Shown here piece by piece: positions 42,693 through 53,206 of a stretch of DNA of 64,000 nucleotides; the stretch's first letter is position 1; each line of letters starts with the position of its first letter. The stretch spans positions 32,508 through 96,507 of the forward strand of contig SBGG01000040.1 in assembly GCA_006226685.1 (NCBI GenBank). The letters are read 5' to 3'. The position numbers were made by a program, and so were the translations under genes. The stretch comes from Sphingomonadales bacterium (GTDB lineage Bacteria; Pseudomonadota; Alphaproteobacteria; Sphingomonadales; Sphingomonadaceae). Under the pieces are notes generated by a model. That model did not search any database. It saw only the letters and a list, made by a program, of their open reading frames with translations, and was not told the origin of the DNA.

Positions 42693-43504
42693 GACGCCAG
42701 CTTCTCCAGCTCGACACCCCGATCCCGCGCGGCCCGCAACGTATCGAGCAGCAGCCGCTCAAGCCGCCGCTCCTCATCGAGTATATTCAATCCCTCGCGG
42801 GTCATTCCGCCCTTGCTCGCGACCTTTTCGGCCAGCACGCCAGGGGCATCCACGGCATTTTTCGCAAGCGCCGCCGCGCCGTCCACCATGGCAATAGCGA
42901 AACGTTGCGCCTGCGCCGGTTCCAGCCCCAGCTCGGCCGCCCCCTGCGCGAGCGCATCGATGAAACGAAACAGAAAAGCCGGACCGCAACCGGTCAGCGC
43001 GGTCACAAGATTATATTGCCCTTCATCAGCGATCCATTCGGCCAGCCCCAACGGCGCCAGCAGCCGATCAGCAAGCTGCCGTCGCATCTCGCTCATCGAC
43101 GAATCGGCGTAAAGAGCACACACACCTTTGCCCAGTGCAACCGGGGTATTGGGCATCACCCGAATGGTCTGGCTGCGTGGTACCCCCGCCTCCTCCAGCC
43201 TGCCGACCGACACCCCGGCCAGCAGGGACAACAGGGTCAGGTCCTCACGCCAGCGCGTCTTGAGTTCAGGCGCTACGCTACCCAATTGCTGCGGTTTCAT
43301 GCCAAGGAGGACCAGCGCCTGCTCGGGGAGACTGTCGGGAAAGGATGTGATCACCGCAATCCCCTCGCCCACCGCCTTCCCGCTTGGGCGCAAAACAGTC
43401 ACAAGCGAGGGATCAAGGCCGCATTCCAGCCAACGGGATAGCATCGCTCCGGCCATCGTTCCGCACCCGATCAGAAACAGCGGACGGTCAAACCGGTCAA
43501 GCAT
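42689..43504 (-). CDS. proC: Pyrroline-5-carboxylate reductase
   Basis: LIGCGTMAGAMLSRWLE, LLGMKPQQL, VMPNTPVALGKG, ALTGCGPAFLFRFIDAL; stop codon lies in family A copy 3 terminus. Confidence 0.95.
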   Translation of the reverse strand: MLDRFDRPLFLIGCGTMAGAMLSRWLECGLDPSLVTVLRPSGKAVGEGIAVITSFPDSLPEQALVLLGMKPQQLGSVAPELKTRWREDLTLLSLLAGVSVGRLEEAGVPRSQTIRVMPNTPVALGKGVCALYADSSMSEMRRQLADRLLAPLGLAEWIADEGQYNLVTALTGCGPAFLFRFIDALAQGAAELGLEPAQAQRFAIAMVDGAAALAKNAVDAPGVLAEKVASKGGMTREGLNILDEERRLERLLLDTLRAARDRGVELEKLAS

Positions 43505-43561
43505 CGTCAGTCCTTCGCTCATGAACATCCATCACCATATGCAGCGCGGGATTCGCTATCC

Positions 43562-44068
43562 TTATGCCTCACCCCGCGTTTCGATCATGCTGGCGACGAT
43601 CGCCTCAGACGGGGTTTTTCCTCCCCACAGCACGAACTGGAACACCGGATAGAAACGCTCGCATTCGTCAAGCGCCGCCTCGACCAGCATCTGCGCCTGA
43701 TCGAGGCTCAGCGTTTCATTGCTGCCCAACAAGGCGCCGTGGCGGAAAAGAACGACGCCCGTGCTCGACCATAGTTCGAAATGGCCGAGCCAGAGCTGTT
43801 CATTGATGAGGCCGATCGTTTCGTAAATGGCGGGCCGCTGCTCCTCCGACACGCGAATGTCCGGCAGGGTGAGCAATTGCAGCACCTGATCCTCCTCGCG
43901 CCAGATCGCGCGAAGCTCATATTGGGTCCAGCTTCCCTGTATGGTGGCGGCGATTTCATCCTCGCCGCTCTGCTGGAACGACCAGCCATTGGCCTCGAAA
44001 TAGCTGGCCAGCATATCCAGCGGTTCGGCCTCATGGCCGTCTTGCTCGAACTCGTCATTCCCCATCAT
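43562..44068 (-). CDS. YbjN domain-containing protein
   Basis: PLDMLASYFEANGWSFQQSGEDEIAATIQGSWTQYELRAIWREEDQVLQLLTLPDI. Confidence 0.85.
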   Translation of the reverse strand: MMGNDEFEQDGHEAEPLDMLASYFEANGWSFQQSGEDEIAATIQGSWTQYELRAIWREEDQVLQLLTLPDIRVSEEQRPAIYETIGLINEQLWLGHFELWSSTGVVLFRHGALLGSNETLSLDQAQMLVEAALDECERFYPVFQFVLWGGKTPSEAIVASMIETRGEA

Positions 44069-44186
44069 GATATACTGCCGTCAAAACTCCACGCTCCGCA
44101 AAGCCGGGTCTACCATCTGGCGGACCACAATCCTATCGCGAAGCGGTGGAAAAAGCTGTGGATAAAGTGTCGATAAATTCAGAAAA

Positions 44187-44492
44187 TCAGGCTCCGCCCT
44201 TGCGCGAGCGCCCCGATGCGGCGGGTTTTTCGCCTTCCTTGCCCGCTTCCGGCTTACCCGATTCCAGCATGGCGATCCGGGCTTTCAATTGCTCGACCTC
44301 TTCACGCGCAGTGGCGGCCATCGCTTTTACCGCGTCGAACTCTTCGCGGCTGACGAAATCCTGCCCGCCTACCCACTGCTTCGCCTTTTCGCGGGCATTG
44401 GCCTCAAACTCGCGGCCCATGCCGGCAAGCGTGCCCGCAGCACCATTGATGATCCTGCCCAGATCGTCGAAAAAACGGTTCTCGCTTTGCAT
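44187..44492 (-). CDS. UbiK-like accessory factor (BMFP domain)
   Basis: DDLGRIINGAAGTLAGMGREFEANAREKAKQWVGGQDFVSREEFDAVKAMA coiled coil. Confidence 0.85.
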   Translation of the reverse strand: MQSENRFFDDLGRIINGAAGTLAGMGREFEANAREKAKQWVGGQDFVSREEFDAVKAMAATAREEVEQLKARIAMLESGKPEAGKEGEKPAASGRSRKGGA

Positions 44493-44522
44493 GACAGCCT
44501 CAAATACCGGATGAATACCCGC

Positions 44523-45071
44523 TCATATACGGGTTTTCAGCGCTGGTACAACCAACCTCGACGCATCAGGGTTCAGCTGATCGATCGATTGGGTCAGCAT
44601 CGCCGCGAAAATCAGCCAGCCGAGATAAGGCAGCAACAGCACCGCAGCGAACAGGCGAATGCGCGCGAACACCCAGGCGGTCAGCGCGGAAAGGGCGAAA
44701 ATGAAGAGGATCAGCCAGAATGCCTCGGGCACCATATGGGCGCGGAAGAACAATGGCGTCCAACAATAATTGGCGACAAGCTGAACAAGGAAAAGCGCAA
44801 TCGCCACACCGCGCAACCGCGCGCCGCGCGCATGCAATATGATCGCGATCGCCAGCCCCAGCAGCAGATAGATGATGCTCCATGCCACCGGGAACACCCA
44901 GGCAGGCGGCATGAAATCAGGCTTTTGCAATGCCGCGAACCAGCGGTTGCCATAACCGCTGTCCGAAACCTTACCAGAGAGAAAACCCAGGAAGATGACC
45001 ATGGGGACCGTGAAGAGAGCCCAGCGCACATAAGACATGCGAAGCTGGCCCTGCGAAGCGATTTCGTTCAT
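44523..45071 (-). CDS. TspO/MBR family protein
   Basis: WFAALQKPDFMPPAWVFPVAWSIIYLLLGLA, ANYCWTPLFFRAHM; five TM segments. Confidence 0.93.
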   Translation of the reverse strand: MNEIASQGQLRMSYVRWALFTVPMVIFLGFLSGKVSDSGYGNRWFAALQKPDFMPPAWVFPVAWSIIYLLLGLAIAIILHARGARLRGVAIALFLVQLVANYCWTPLFFRAHMVPEAFWLILFIFALSALTAWVFARIRLFAAVLLLPYLGWLIFAAMLTQSIDQLNPDASRLVVPALKTRI

Positions 45072-45185
45072 TCCCGATCTTCCGCCTGCCCACCCCTGTT
45101 CATCCGCAAGGCGAAACCGCATTCATCGAATCCCGGCGCCTATAGGAGGAATGTGGGCAGATTTACGGTGCACCGCAAGAAAATT

Positions 45186-45207
45186 GTCCCGTCCCGTAGC
45201 GGGACAG
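45186..45207 (-). terminator. Terminator-like hairpin downstream of tlyA
   Basis: TGTCCCG...CGGGACA, minus strand followed by ATTTT. Confidence 0.45.
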
Positions 45208-45287
45208 TTCGGGAAACCACCCGACAAGGGCCCGGAGCAACTATTCCCGATCCGGCTCCAGCCCTTACCAACCGTTCCGAGAGACTT

Positions 45288-46061
45288 TTATGTGCCGGGT
45301 TCGGAGAGAGGCCGATGCGCCGCGATCAGGAATTCGACATTGCCTTCCGGCCCGGTAATCGGACTCGTCACAATACCCTCGACAGACCAGCCCGCACTCT
45401 CCAGCCATATGCGAACCTCGGCACACACCCGTTCATGCACTGCGGAATCCCGCACGACACCGCCCTTGCCGACTTCCTCCCGCCCGGCCTCGAACTGCGG
45501 CTTGATAAGCGCCATCAGCCGCGCGCCGGGTCTCGCAAAGCTCATCGGCCGCTCCAGCACCTTGGAGAGTGCGATAAAGCTGGCGTCGCAGACGATCAGG
45601 TCGATCGGCTCGACGATATGCTCGTCGGTCAATATCCGGGCGCTGGTCTGTTCATGTACGATCACACGCGGGTCTGTGCGCAATTTCCATGCAAGCTGGT
45701 TGGTCCCGCTATCGATCGCATAGACCCGCACCGCGCCGTTGGTCAGCAACACATCGGTAAAGCCCCCGGTCGAACTGCCCACATCCATCGCGACCGCTCC
45801 GGTCACGTCCCAATTGAAATGGGCAAGCCCATGGGCGAGCTTGACGCCCCCGCGCGAAACCCAGGGATGATCGCGCCCGCGCAGTTCCAGCGCCGCGTCG
45901 GCGGCCAGTTGCTGCCCCGCCTTCTCGACCTTGCGTTCCCCGCTATAGACCAGCCCCGCGAGGATCAGCGCCTGCGCCCGCGCCCTGCTTTCGACAAGGC
46001 CGCGATCGACCAGCATCTGGTCCGCTCGCACCTTGCCCGCGCCTTTTCCGCGACCGCTCAT
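45288..46061 (-). CDS. tlyA: TlyA-family rRNA (cytidine-2'-O)-methyltransferase / hemolysin
   Basis: RADQMLVDRGLVESRARAQALILAGLV S4-like domain; AMDVGSSTGGFTDVLL. Confidence 0.93.
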   Translation of the reverse strand: MSGRGKGAGKVRADQMLVDRGLVESRARAQALILAGLVYSGERKVEKAGQQLAADAALELRGRDHPWVSRGGVKLAHGLAHFNWDVTGAVAMDVGSSTGGFTDVLLTNGAVRVYAIDSGTNQLAWKLRTDPRVIVHEQTSARILTDEHIVEPIDLIVCDASFIALSKVLERPMSFARPGARLMALIKPQFEAGREEVGKGGVVRDSAVHERVCAEVRIWLESAGWSVEGIVTSPITGPEGNVEFLIAAHRPLSEPGT

Positions 46062-48178
46062 GCGCCCTTTTCCGCAAGACCGGTCAGCAGCGACGGCGTC
46101 AATATCTGCGGCAGTTCGCGCGGCTCTGCACCGCCTCCCGGATACCAGAGATAAAGCGGCACGCCCGACCGGCCATGGTCCTCCAGAAAGCGGGTGATGG
46201 CAGGGTCGCCATTAGTCCAGTCACCGATCATGGTGCGGACCCCGGCCTTTTCGAACGCCGCACGCACTTCTGCGCGATCGATCGCGGCGGCCTCATTCAC
46301 CTTGCAGGAAAGGCACCAGTCGGCAGTGAAATAGAGGAAAAGCGGTTTATCGCCCGCGCGCGCCTGTGCCAGCACGGCCTCGCTGAAGGCATTGGCCGGG
46401 GCGGCCTGATGCGCATTGCCGGCAGGCAGGCGCGCCAGCGTCACGGCCCCGCCCGCGACGGCCAGCAAACATCCCGCCGCGACGATCGGCCCGCCTTCAT
46501 GATGGCCGCCACGTTGCCGCCTGCCCAGCCACCAGAGAAAAGCCATGACCGCAACAGTTACCGCCACACCCGCGCCAAAACCGATGCCGCCCGCCTGACG
46601 CCAGAGCAGCCACAACAGGGCCGCGGCGGTCAGGGCCATCGGTACGGAAAGCCAGCGGCGTGCCCGTTCCATCCATGGTCCAGGGCGCGGCATGCGCGCG
46701 CGCAGGGCCGGAACATAGCCGAGCAACAGGAACGGCAAGGCAATACCGAGCCCCAGCCCCGCAAAAATCGCCAACGCCGCCGCGACCGGTAACAACAAGG
46801 CCGCGCCGAGCGCCGCCGCCATGAACGGCCCGGTACAGGGTGTCGCGGCAAAGGCGACCAGCACCCCGCTCCAGAAATCGCCGGAAAGTCCGCGTCGCGT
46901 CGTCAGGCCGCCATCCAGTTGCAGCGAAGCCAGTTCGAACAGCCCGGCAAAATTGAGTGCGATCGCAACGCTGAGCGCCAGCAGAGCGACAATCACGGCC
47001 GGGCTCTGAAGCTGGAACGCCCAACCGATGCTCTCTCCCCCTGCACGAAGCAACAATACCGTGCCGCCCAGCGCCACGCAGGTCAGCACCACTCCGGCCG
47101 TATAGGCCCAGGCCTCATGCCGGGCATGGGCCCCCGATGCGCCGGAACGCAACAGGCTCATCGCCTTGAGGCTGAGGATCGGAAAGACGCAGGGCATGAT
47201 ATTGAGGATAAGGCCGCCGACCAGCGCCCCGCCGAACGCCAGCACTATCGTGCTCCAGTTCCACGCTCCGCCTGCTTGCGCACCGCCCCCCGCTGCCCCC
47301 CCTGCGGAGACAACCGCCTGCGCGCCGTCGGAAGGCGGCGGCACCATGCCCGCCCGCGCGTCGATCTCCACCCCCTGATCCGGTCCGATACGCAGCACAC
47401 CGCGCAAAGCCCCTGCAGGCGCCGGGAAATCAGCCAGAATGACGACCAGCCTGTCCCCGTCCCGCATCATTCCCTGCGGCGCAGCATAGCTTTTCATGCC
47501 TGGGGTCAACGCGAAGAAATGAGCATCCTCCAGATCGGCCGCTCGCGGAAAGGGAATGGCAAGACGCAGCCCACCCTGTCTGTCCGCCTGAAACAGCGCG
47601 GTTCCGCCCAGCGGCCGGGGCAAAGCCCGCCGATATCCGTCGAACAACGCGCGTTTGTCGGCCTCTGCTTCGCCACCCGGCCGGCCGACAATCAGATCAA
47701 GCGCGAGATCGGCCCGTTCGGGCACGCAGATACTATCGGTACAGGCCAGCCAGTCGGCATGAGCGCGGACCGGCAAAGCCGCTCCGGGTGTCAGCCCGTC
47801 GGGTAGGTGCAGATCGACGAGCACCGCATAGCGTCCCTCATAGACATGGTTCATCAACCCGGCCACGAGCAGCACATGCGGCACCGGATAGCGCAAGGCC
47901 CCGACCGTCGCCCCGGCGGGCAAATCCCATTTCAGGTCGAGCGGCTTGCCCGCGTCTCCGGGGTTTTCCCAATATCCATGCCACCCCGACTCCGGCTCCA
48001 TCACGATGGCCAGAGTCACGGTCGATCCCGGCGCAGGCGCCCCGCTCTCCGCTTCCAGATAGGGCCGGATATGGGGTTCCCCCGCACCACCGAGTGTCAG
48101 GCCCTGAGCAAGGGCGCCGCCACCGGGCATCATAAGCAGGAACGCAATCAGCAAAGTCAGGAAAGAATGAATACGCAT
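46058..48178 (-). CDS. DsbD/ScsB-like thiol:disulfide interchange membrane protein
   Basis: N-terminal DsbD-alpha-like domain, polytopic centre (NIMPCVFPILSLKAM), C-terminal thioredoxin motif FTADWCLSCK. Confidence 0.93.
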   Translation of the reverse strand: MRIHSFLTLLIAFLLMMPGGGALAQGLTLGGAGEPHIRPYLEAESGAPAPGSTVTLAIVMEPESGWHGYWENPGDAGKPLDLKWDLPAGATVGALRYPVPHVLLVAGLMNHVYEGRYAVLVDLHLPDGLTPGAALPVRAHADWLACTDSICVPERADLALDLIVGRPGGEAEADKRALFDGYRRALPRPLGGTALFQADRQGGLRLAIPFPRAADLEDAHFFALTPGMKSYAAPQGMMRDGDRLVVILADFPAPAGALRGVLRIGPDQGVEIDARAGMVPPPSDGAQAVVSAGGAAGGGAQAGGAWNWSTIVLAFGGALVGGLILNIMPCVFPILSLKAMSLLRSGASGAHARHEAWAYTAGVVLTCVALGGTVLLLRAGGESIGWAFQLQSPAVIVALLALSVAIALNFAGLFELASLQLDGGLTTRRGLSGDFWSGVLVAFAATPCTGPFMAAALGAALLLPVAAALAIFAGLGLGIALPFLLLGYVPALRARMPRPGPWMERARRWLSVPMALTAAALLWLLWRQAGGIGFGAGVAVTVAVMAFLWWLGRRQRGGHHEGGPIVAAGCLLAVAGGAVTLARLPAGNAHQAAPANAFSEAVLAQARAGDKPLFLYFTADWCLSCKVNEAAAIDRAEVRAAFEKAGVRTMIGDWTNGDPAITRFLEDHGRSGVPLYLWYPGGGAEPRELPQILTPSLLTGLAEKGA

Positions 48179-48308
48179 AAGGCCTCGGTTGCGCATTTAG
48201 GCCATTTTGGCGGCCCGCGCAAACCTGCCTCCGACTGGTGGAAAGGCCCGGGGAAGAAACCGCAACGATCAGCCGTGAAGCTCTGGACCCGAATCTCAGA
48301 GCCTGTGC

Positions 48309-50516
48309 TTAATCCACAGTGCGAAGAGCGGGCTCCCGGTTGTGTGCGTACATTTCGCTGATCGCTGCGGGTTCGACCGGACGACTGAAAAGAAATCCCT
48401 GAATTTCCTCGCAACCGACATTGATGAGATAATCGCGCTGCTCATCGGTTTCGACTCCCTCGGCGATGACATGAAGCCGAAGCGCCCGCGCCAGCCTGAC
48501 AATCGCCTGCACCACCGCGCGCGCCTCTCCCTCGACGCCCAGATTGGCGATGAACGACCGGTCGATCTTGATCTTGTCGATCGGATAGCGCTGCAGATAG
48601 CTGAGGCTCGAATAGCCGGTGCCGAAATCGTCGAGCGCGATCGAAAAGCCCATATGGCGCAACCGCATCAGCACCGTGTGGGTAACCGGATCATCCCCCA
48701 GCAACAATCCTTCGGTGATTTCCAGTTCGAAATCGCACGGATCGACCCCGCATTCCTCGACCAGCGCGCTAATTTTCTCATGGAAGTCCCGCATGCGAAG
48801 CTGACTGGCCGAAATATTGATCGCGACCTTCAACCCCTTCCACAAATGGCTGGCGGCAAACGCCTCTCTCAGAGTGAAAAAGCCGACATCGTTGATAAGA
48901 CCGCATTCCTCCGCAATCTGGATGAACATAGCCGGGGAAACATCCCCCCGTACCGGATGATGCCATCGCACCAGCGCCTCGACCCCGACGATCCGGCCAT
49001 ATTTATCTGCCTGCGGCTGATACACCATGCGCAATCCGCCTTGATCCAGAGCCTCGCGCAGATCCAGCTCGATCTCCCGCCGCATCCGCATCGCGGCATC
49101 CATCTCCGGTTCGAAAAAGCAATATTGCCCCCGACCGTTATTTTTGGCGCGATACAGGGCCAGATCGGCCTGACGCAATATTTCGGCGGCGGACACCTCC
49201 ATATCGCCGACGATCTCGGGAACCGTATTGACGCCCAGCGAACAGGACACATGAACCCGCCCGCCGGAAAGGTCCATCGGCTGCGCCATCACCTCGACGA
49301 TGCGTTCGGCCAGTCGAGCCGCCGCCAATGGCGATGCATTAAGCTGCACGATCGCGAATTCGTCGCCGGACAGGCGCGCGAACGTATCGGACCGGCGGCA
49401 TATTCCGGAAATGCGATGGGCCGCCGCCCGGATCAGTTCATCGCCCATCTGATGACCGAATGTGTCATTCACCTCCTTGAACCGGTCAAGATCGATGCAA
49501 TGAACGGCGATCGTCGTACTCTTGCGACGCACCTGCTCGAGTGCGCTGCCAAGCCGGTCGAAGAACAACAGGCGGTTGGGAAGACCGGTCAACGGATCAT
49601 GATAGGCCATGTGCGAGGCCCGCGCCTCGCTGGCGATCAGCGCCTGCGCCGCGCGCCAGCTCCGCCGCTGCATCGCCAGCACGGCCAGAAAGAACAGGAT
49701 GACAATCGCCAGTGCGGGAACCGCCAGCCGCGTTGCCAGCCAGGTTCCGGGCGTGGCCGCTTTCCATTCCAGCGTGGCGACATACCGCCCATGATCATCA
49801 TTGAGATTGATCCGCGCCATCTCATGGCTTGGCGCCTGCTGCTTTTGCAGAATGTGGAGATCGGGTTGCAAATAGCGCGCACTAAGATGCGACAGGAAGT
49901 TCCCCGCTATCGGATAGGCCGCCACGATGATCGGCGCCCGCGCGTACATCTGTTCCGCCTTGCGGAAATCAGACTGCACCAATGCCACGACCACGATATA
50001 CACCTGCCCGTTAACCCGCATGATATTATGCACGGTAAGGGGCAGCCGAAGCGGTGCGCCTGGCTGCGCCCTGTTCTGCCTCTCCCGTTCACGTTTCCTC
50101 ACGGTTTCGATCGCCTGGTGCATCCCCCCCGCAAAGCCGGTGTAAATGCTGGCCGCGCGTACACTTCCCTTGTGCGCGGCGAAGAACAGATGGTCGTCAT
50201 GATCGAGAACAAATACATAGTCATAACCGGCAATCTGATAATAATAGCGTCCCATATATTCGGCGGCCCACTCGCTGTTCCGGCGCTCGAGATTGATCAG
50301 CGCATCATCCCACGCGGCGATGGCCCAGACATCCTTGTAGAGATCGAGTATTCCGGCTTTGACGCCATTGGCGACCAGACTCTGGTCCCGTAGCCGGGCC
50401 GTATTGTCGATATTATACATCATGGTCAGCCCGCCGACGAACAACATCAGCGCGGCAGCGATCGACAGGAAAACCAGCGGTCGAAACAGTTCGTTAGCAC
50501 GTGCGGACGTAACCAT
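48309..50516 (-). CDS. CHASE4-GGDEF-EAL membrane protein
   Basis: AIAAWDDALINLERRNSEWAAEY (CHASE4-like), ARLSGDEFAIVQ (SGDEF variant), GVEALVRWHHP and DDFGTGYSSLSYLQRYPIDKIKIDRSF (EAL). Confidence 0.93.
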   Translation of the reverse strand: MVTSARANELFRPLVFLSIAAALMLFVGGLTMMYNIDNTARLRDQSLVANGVKAGILDLYKDVWAIAAWDDALINLERRNSEWAAEYMGRYYYQIAGYDYVFVLDHDDHLFFAAHKGSVRAASIYTGFAGGMHQAIETVRKRERERQNRAQPGAPLRLPLTVHNIMRVNGQVYIVVVALVQSDFRKAEQMYARAPIIVAAYPIAGNFLSHLSARYLQPDLHILQKQQAPSHEMARINLNDDHGRYVATLEWKAATPGTWLATRLAVPALAIVILFFLAVLAMQRRSWRAAQALIASEARASHMAYHDPLTGLPNRLLFFDRLGSALEQVRRKSTTIAVHCIDLDRFKEVNDTFGHQMGDELIRAAAHRISGICRRSDTFARLSGDEFAIVQLNASPLAAARLAERIVEVMAQPMDLSGGRVHVSCSLGVNTVPEIVGDMEVSAAEILRQADLALYRAKNNGRGQYCFFEPEMDAAMRMRREIELDLREALDQGGLRMVYQPQADKYGRIVGVEALVRWHHPVRGDVSPAMFIQIAEECGLINDVGFFTLREAFAASHLWKGLKVAINISASQLRMRDFHEKISALVEECGVDPCDFELEITEGLLLGDDPVTHTVLMRLRHMGFSIALDDFGTGYSSLSYLQRYPIDKIKIDRSFIANLGVEGEARAVVQAIVRLARALRLHVIAEGVETDEQRDYLINVGCEEIQGFLFSRPVEPAAISEMYAHNREPALRTVD

Positions 50517-50555
50517 GTCGCAGCCTTGCTCCGTGATTGAGGTCAGGACTTAATC

Positions 50556-50604
50556 AGGGTCAGGCACCATAGCTGGCGCCATTGAGATGTCCGGCCAATG
50601 ATCG
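50556..50604. repeat. Decayed family B element end
   Basis: AGGGTCAGGCACCATAGCTGGCGCCATTGAGATGTCC resembles the 61720 left end GGGTCAGGCCCCATTGCTGACACCGTTGAGGCGTCC. Confidence 0.6.
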
Positions 50605-51082
50605 GCGCGTCACGAAAGTCTTGAAATACCGACATATTCCTACACCTTCCCTGCTTGTGCGGAACGATTCCGCTTCCACCCCAATGACAGCAGAAAATAG
50701 ACCCCACCCTTAGAATCATGATCGGCCCAAATAGCGAATAACAGTAAATGGATTCTCTATGAATCATCCGAAATAAACGGAGAAAATATAATAATTTTCG
50801 TTAAATGGTTAACCTTGCTGTAATTCGACAGGAATTCACTCTCTTGTCTACAAAAACAGGATGTTTTGGTCATATCTGAGATAATTGACAAAATAGGACC
50901 ATCTCCGAATAAAAAGATTAAATTCCTTCATCCCGTAAATTTTCTGCCTGTAACGATGTCCGCTTCCCTCGCTTCACCACAGACCAACCGGCCCCGAAAG
51001 GTGAAAAGCTGATAGAGGCCATGCCTCAGAGCGGCCTGCTACCGCTCCAAGCTTCCCGCCGCTCCAGTCACCACGATCTTGG

Positions 51083-51970
51083 TTACAGCGCGACCAGCGC
51101 CGCCCCCAACCGCATCTTCAACTGATCGACGAGCAGCCTTACCTTTGGCATCAAATGCCTCTGTTCGGGATAAACCGCCCAGATCGGTTCCTCACGACGG
51201 CGGCAATCGGGCAATATTTCGACCAGAGCGCCCGAGGCCAGATGGCGCAACACGTAAAAGTCGGGAAGCTGGCAAATACCGAGCCCCGCCAGCGCGGCAT
51301 TGGCGATCGCAACGCCGCTGTTACAGCGCCAACGCCCCTTCGGACGAAACGCCCGGTCGGCCCCGTCCACCTCGAAATGCCAGATCAGGGCGCTTCCGAT
51401 CAGGCAATCGAACCGGGCAAGATCCGTAACTGAAACGGGTACACCTTTCCGTTCCAGATAATCGGGCGAAGCGCAGCTATACAGGCTGCGGCTCGCAACC
51501 CGGGTACGAACCATGCGGGAATCCGACATATCACCGGTCCGGATTGCCAGATCATATCCCTCCGCGACCAGGTCGACGATGCGGTTACTCAGATCCAGCG
51601 TCACATTGATCTGCGGCCAGGCCAGACAGAAATCCTGCACGATCGGCGCGACGAAGCCCTCCCCCAAGGCGGTCGAACAGGTGATGCGCAATTCGCCACC
51701 CGGCTCGCCGCTTGCGCTCAGTGCGGCGAAGGCCTCATCCCGTTCCGCGATAATCCTGCGGCAATGGTCGACAAAGACGCGGCCGCTTTCGGTCAACGCC
51801 ACCTTGCGCGTGGTGCGATAGAAAAGCTGCGTACGCACCTGCGCCTCCAGCCGTGCGACCGCCCTGCTGACCGTCGAGGTCGGTATGCCGAGCTGCTTGG
51901 CCGCCCCGGCGAAGCTGCCCAGGGTCGCCACTGCGACAAATTCGTCTATACCGTGCCAGCGACTGGACAT
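51083..51970 (-). CDS. LysR-family transcriptional regulator, divergent from adhC
   Basis: FVAVATLGSFAGAAKQLGIPTSTVSRAVARLEAQVRTQLFYRTTRKVALTESG. Confidence 0.93.
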   Translation of the reverse strand: MSSRWHGIDEFVAVATLGSFAGAAKQLGIPTSTVSRAVARLEAQVRTQLFYRTTRKVALTESGRVFVDHCRRIIAERDEAFAALSASGEPGGELRITCSTALGEGFVAPIVQDFCLAWPQINVTLDLSNRIVDLVAEGYDLAIRTGDMSDSRMVRTRVASRSLYSCASPDYLERKGVPVSVTDLARFDCLIGSALIWHFEVDGADRAFRPKGRWRCNSGVAIANAALAGLGICQLPDFYVLRHLASGALVEILPDCRRREEPIWAVYPEQRHLMPKVRLLVDQLKMRLGAALVAL

Positions 51971-52062
51971 TATCCCATTCCCGCAACAGTGAATTGCTAT
52001 AGCTTGCCTTTATTGCAAATCACGAAGTTTCGTAAAGACGCCTCCAAAGGAGAAACTGCATC

Positions 52063-53175
52063 ATGAAAACGCGTGCCGCCGTAGCCTTTGAGGCCAAAAA
52101 GCCGCTCGAAATCGTCGAAGTCGATCTGGAAGGCCCCAAGGCGGGGGAAGTTCTGGTCGAGATCATGGCGACCGGTATCTGCCATACCGATGCCTATACG
52201 CTCGACGGATTCGACAGCGAGGGCATTTTCCCCTCGATTCTCGGCCATGAGGGCGCGGGCGTGGTACGCGAAGTCGGCGCGGGCGTGACCAGCGTGAAGC
52301 CGGGCGATCATGTGATCCCGCTCTACACCCCCGAATGCCGCCAGTGCAAAAGCTGCCTCTCCGGCAAAACCAACCTGTGCACCGCAATCCGCGCGACGCA
52401 GGGCCAGGGCCTGATGCCGGACGGCACCACCCGTTTTTCCTATAAGGGCCAGCCGATCTTTCACTATATGGGCTGCTCGACCTTTTCCAACTTCACCGTG
52501 TTGCCGGAAATCGCGGTCGCGAAGATTCGTGAGGACGCACCGTTCAAGACGAGCTGCTATATCGGGTGCGGCGTGACGACCGGCGTCGGCGCCGTCATCA
52601 ACACCGCCAAGGTGCAGGTCGGCGACAATGTCGTCGTGTTCGGTCTGGGCGGCATCGGCCTCAACGTGATTCAGGGCGCGCGGCTGGCCGGCGCGAACAA
52701 GATCATCGGCGTCGATATCAACCCCGATCGCGAAGAATGGGGCCGCAAGTTCGGCATGACCGACTTCCTCAACAGCAAGGGACTGAGCCGCGAGCAAGTG
52801 GTCGCCAAGGTGGTCGAGATGACCGACGGCGGCGCTGATTACACCTTCGACGCGACCGGCAATACTGAGGTGATGCGCACCGCTCTGGAAGCCTGTCATC
52901 GCGGCTGGGGCACCAGCATCATCATCGGCGTGGCCGAAGCAGGCAAGGAAATCAGCACCCGCCCCTTCCAGCTTGTAACCGGCCGCAACTGGCGCGGCAC
53001 CGCTTTCGGCGGCGCCAAGGGCCGCACCGATGTTCCCAAGATCGTCGATATGTACATGACCGGCAAGATCGAAATCGACCCGATGATCACCCACGTCATG
53101 GGCCTGGAGGACATCAACACCGCGTTCGACCTGATGCACGCGGGCAAATCCATCCGCAGTGTCGTGGTCTTCTGA
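52063..53175 (+). CDS. adhC: S-(hydroxymethyl)glutathione dehydrogenase / class III alcohol dehydrogenase
   Basis: [71 protein letters not shown]. Confidence 0.96.
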   Translation: MKTRAAVAFEAKKPLEIVEVDLEGPKAGEVLVEIMATGICHTDAYTLDGFDSEGIFPSILGHEGAGVVREVGAGVTSVKPGDHVIPLYTPECRQCKSCLSGKTNLCTAIRATQGQGLMPDGTTRFSYKGQPIFHYMGCSTFSNFTVLPEIAVAKIREDAPFKTSCYIGCGVTTGVGAVINTAKVQVGDNVVVFGLGGIGLNVIQGARLAGANKIIGVDINPDREEWGRKFGMTDFLNSKGLSREQVVAKVVEMTDGGADYTFDATGNTEVMRTALEACHRGWGTSIIIGVAEAGKEISTRPFQLVTGRNWRGTAFGGAKGRTDVPKIVDMYMTGKIEIDPMITHVMGLEDINTAFDLMHAGKSIRSVVVF

Positions 53176-53206
53176 ACCGGAATTCCGAACCCGAAGGAGA
53201 AATTGC

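Noticed and set aside
48342-50393. 683-aa plus-strand ORF opposite the GGDEF-EAL gene
   Set aside because: Shadow ORF of a clearly coding minus strand.
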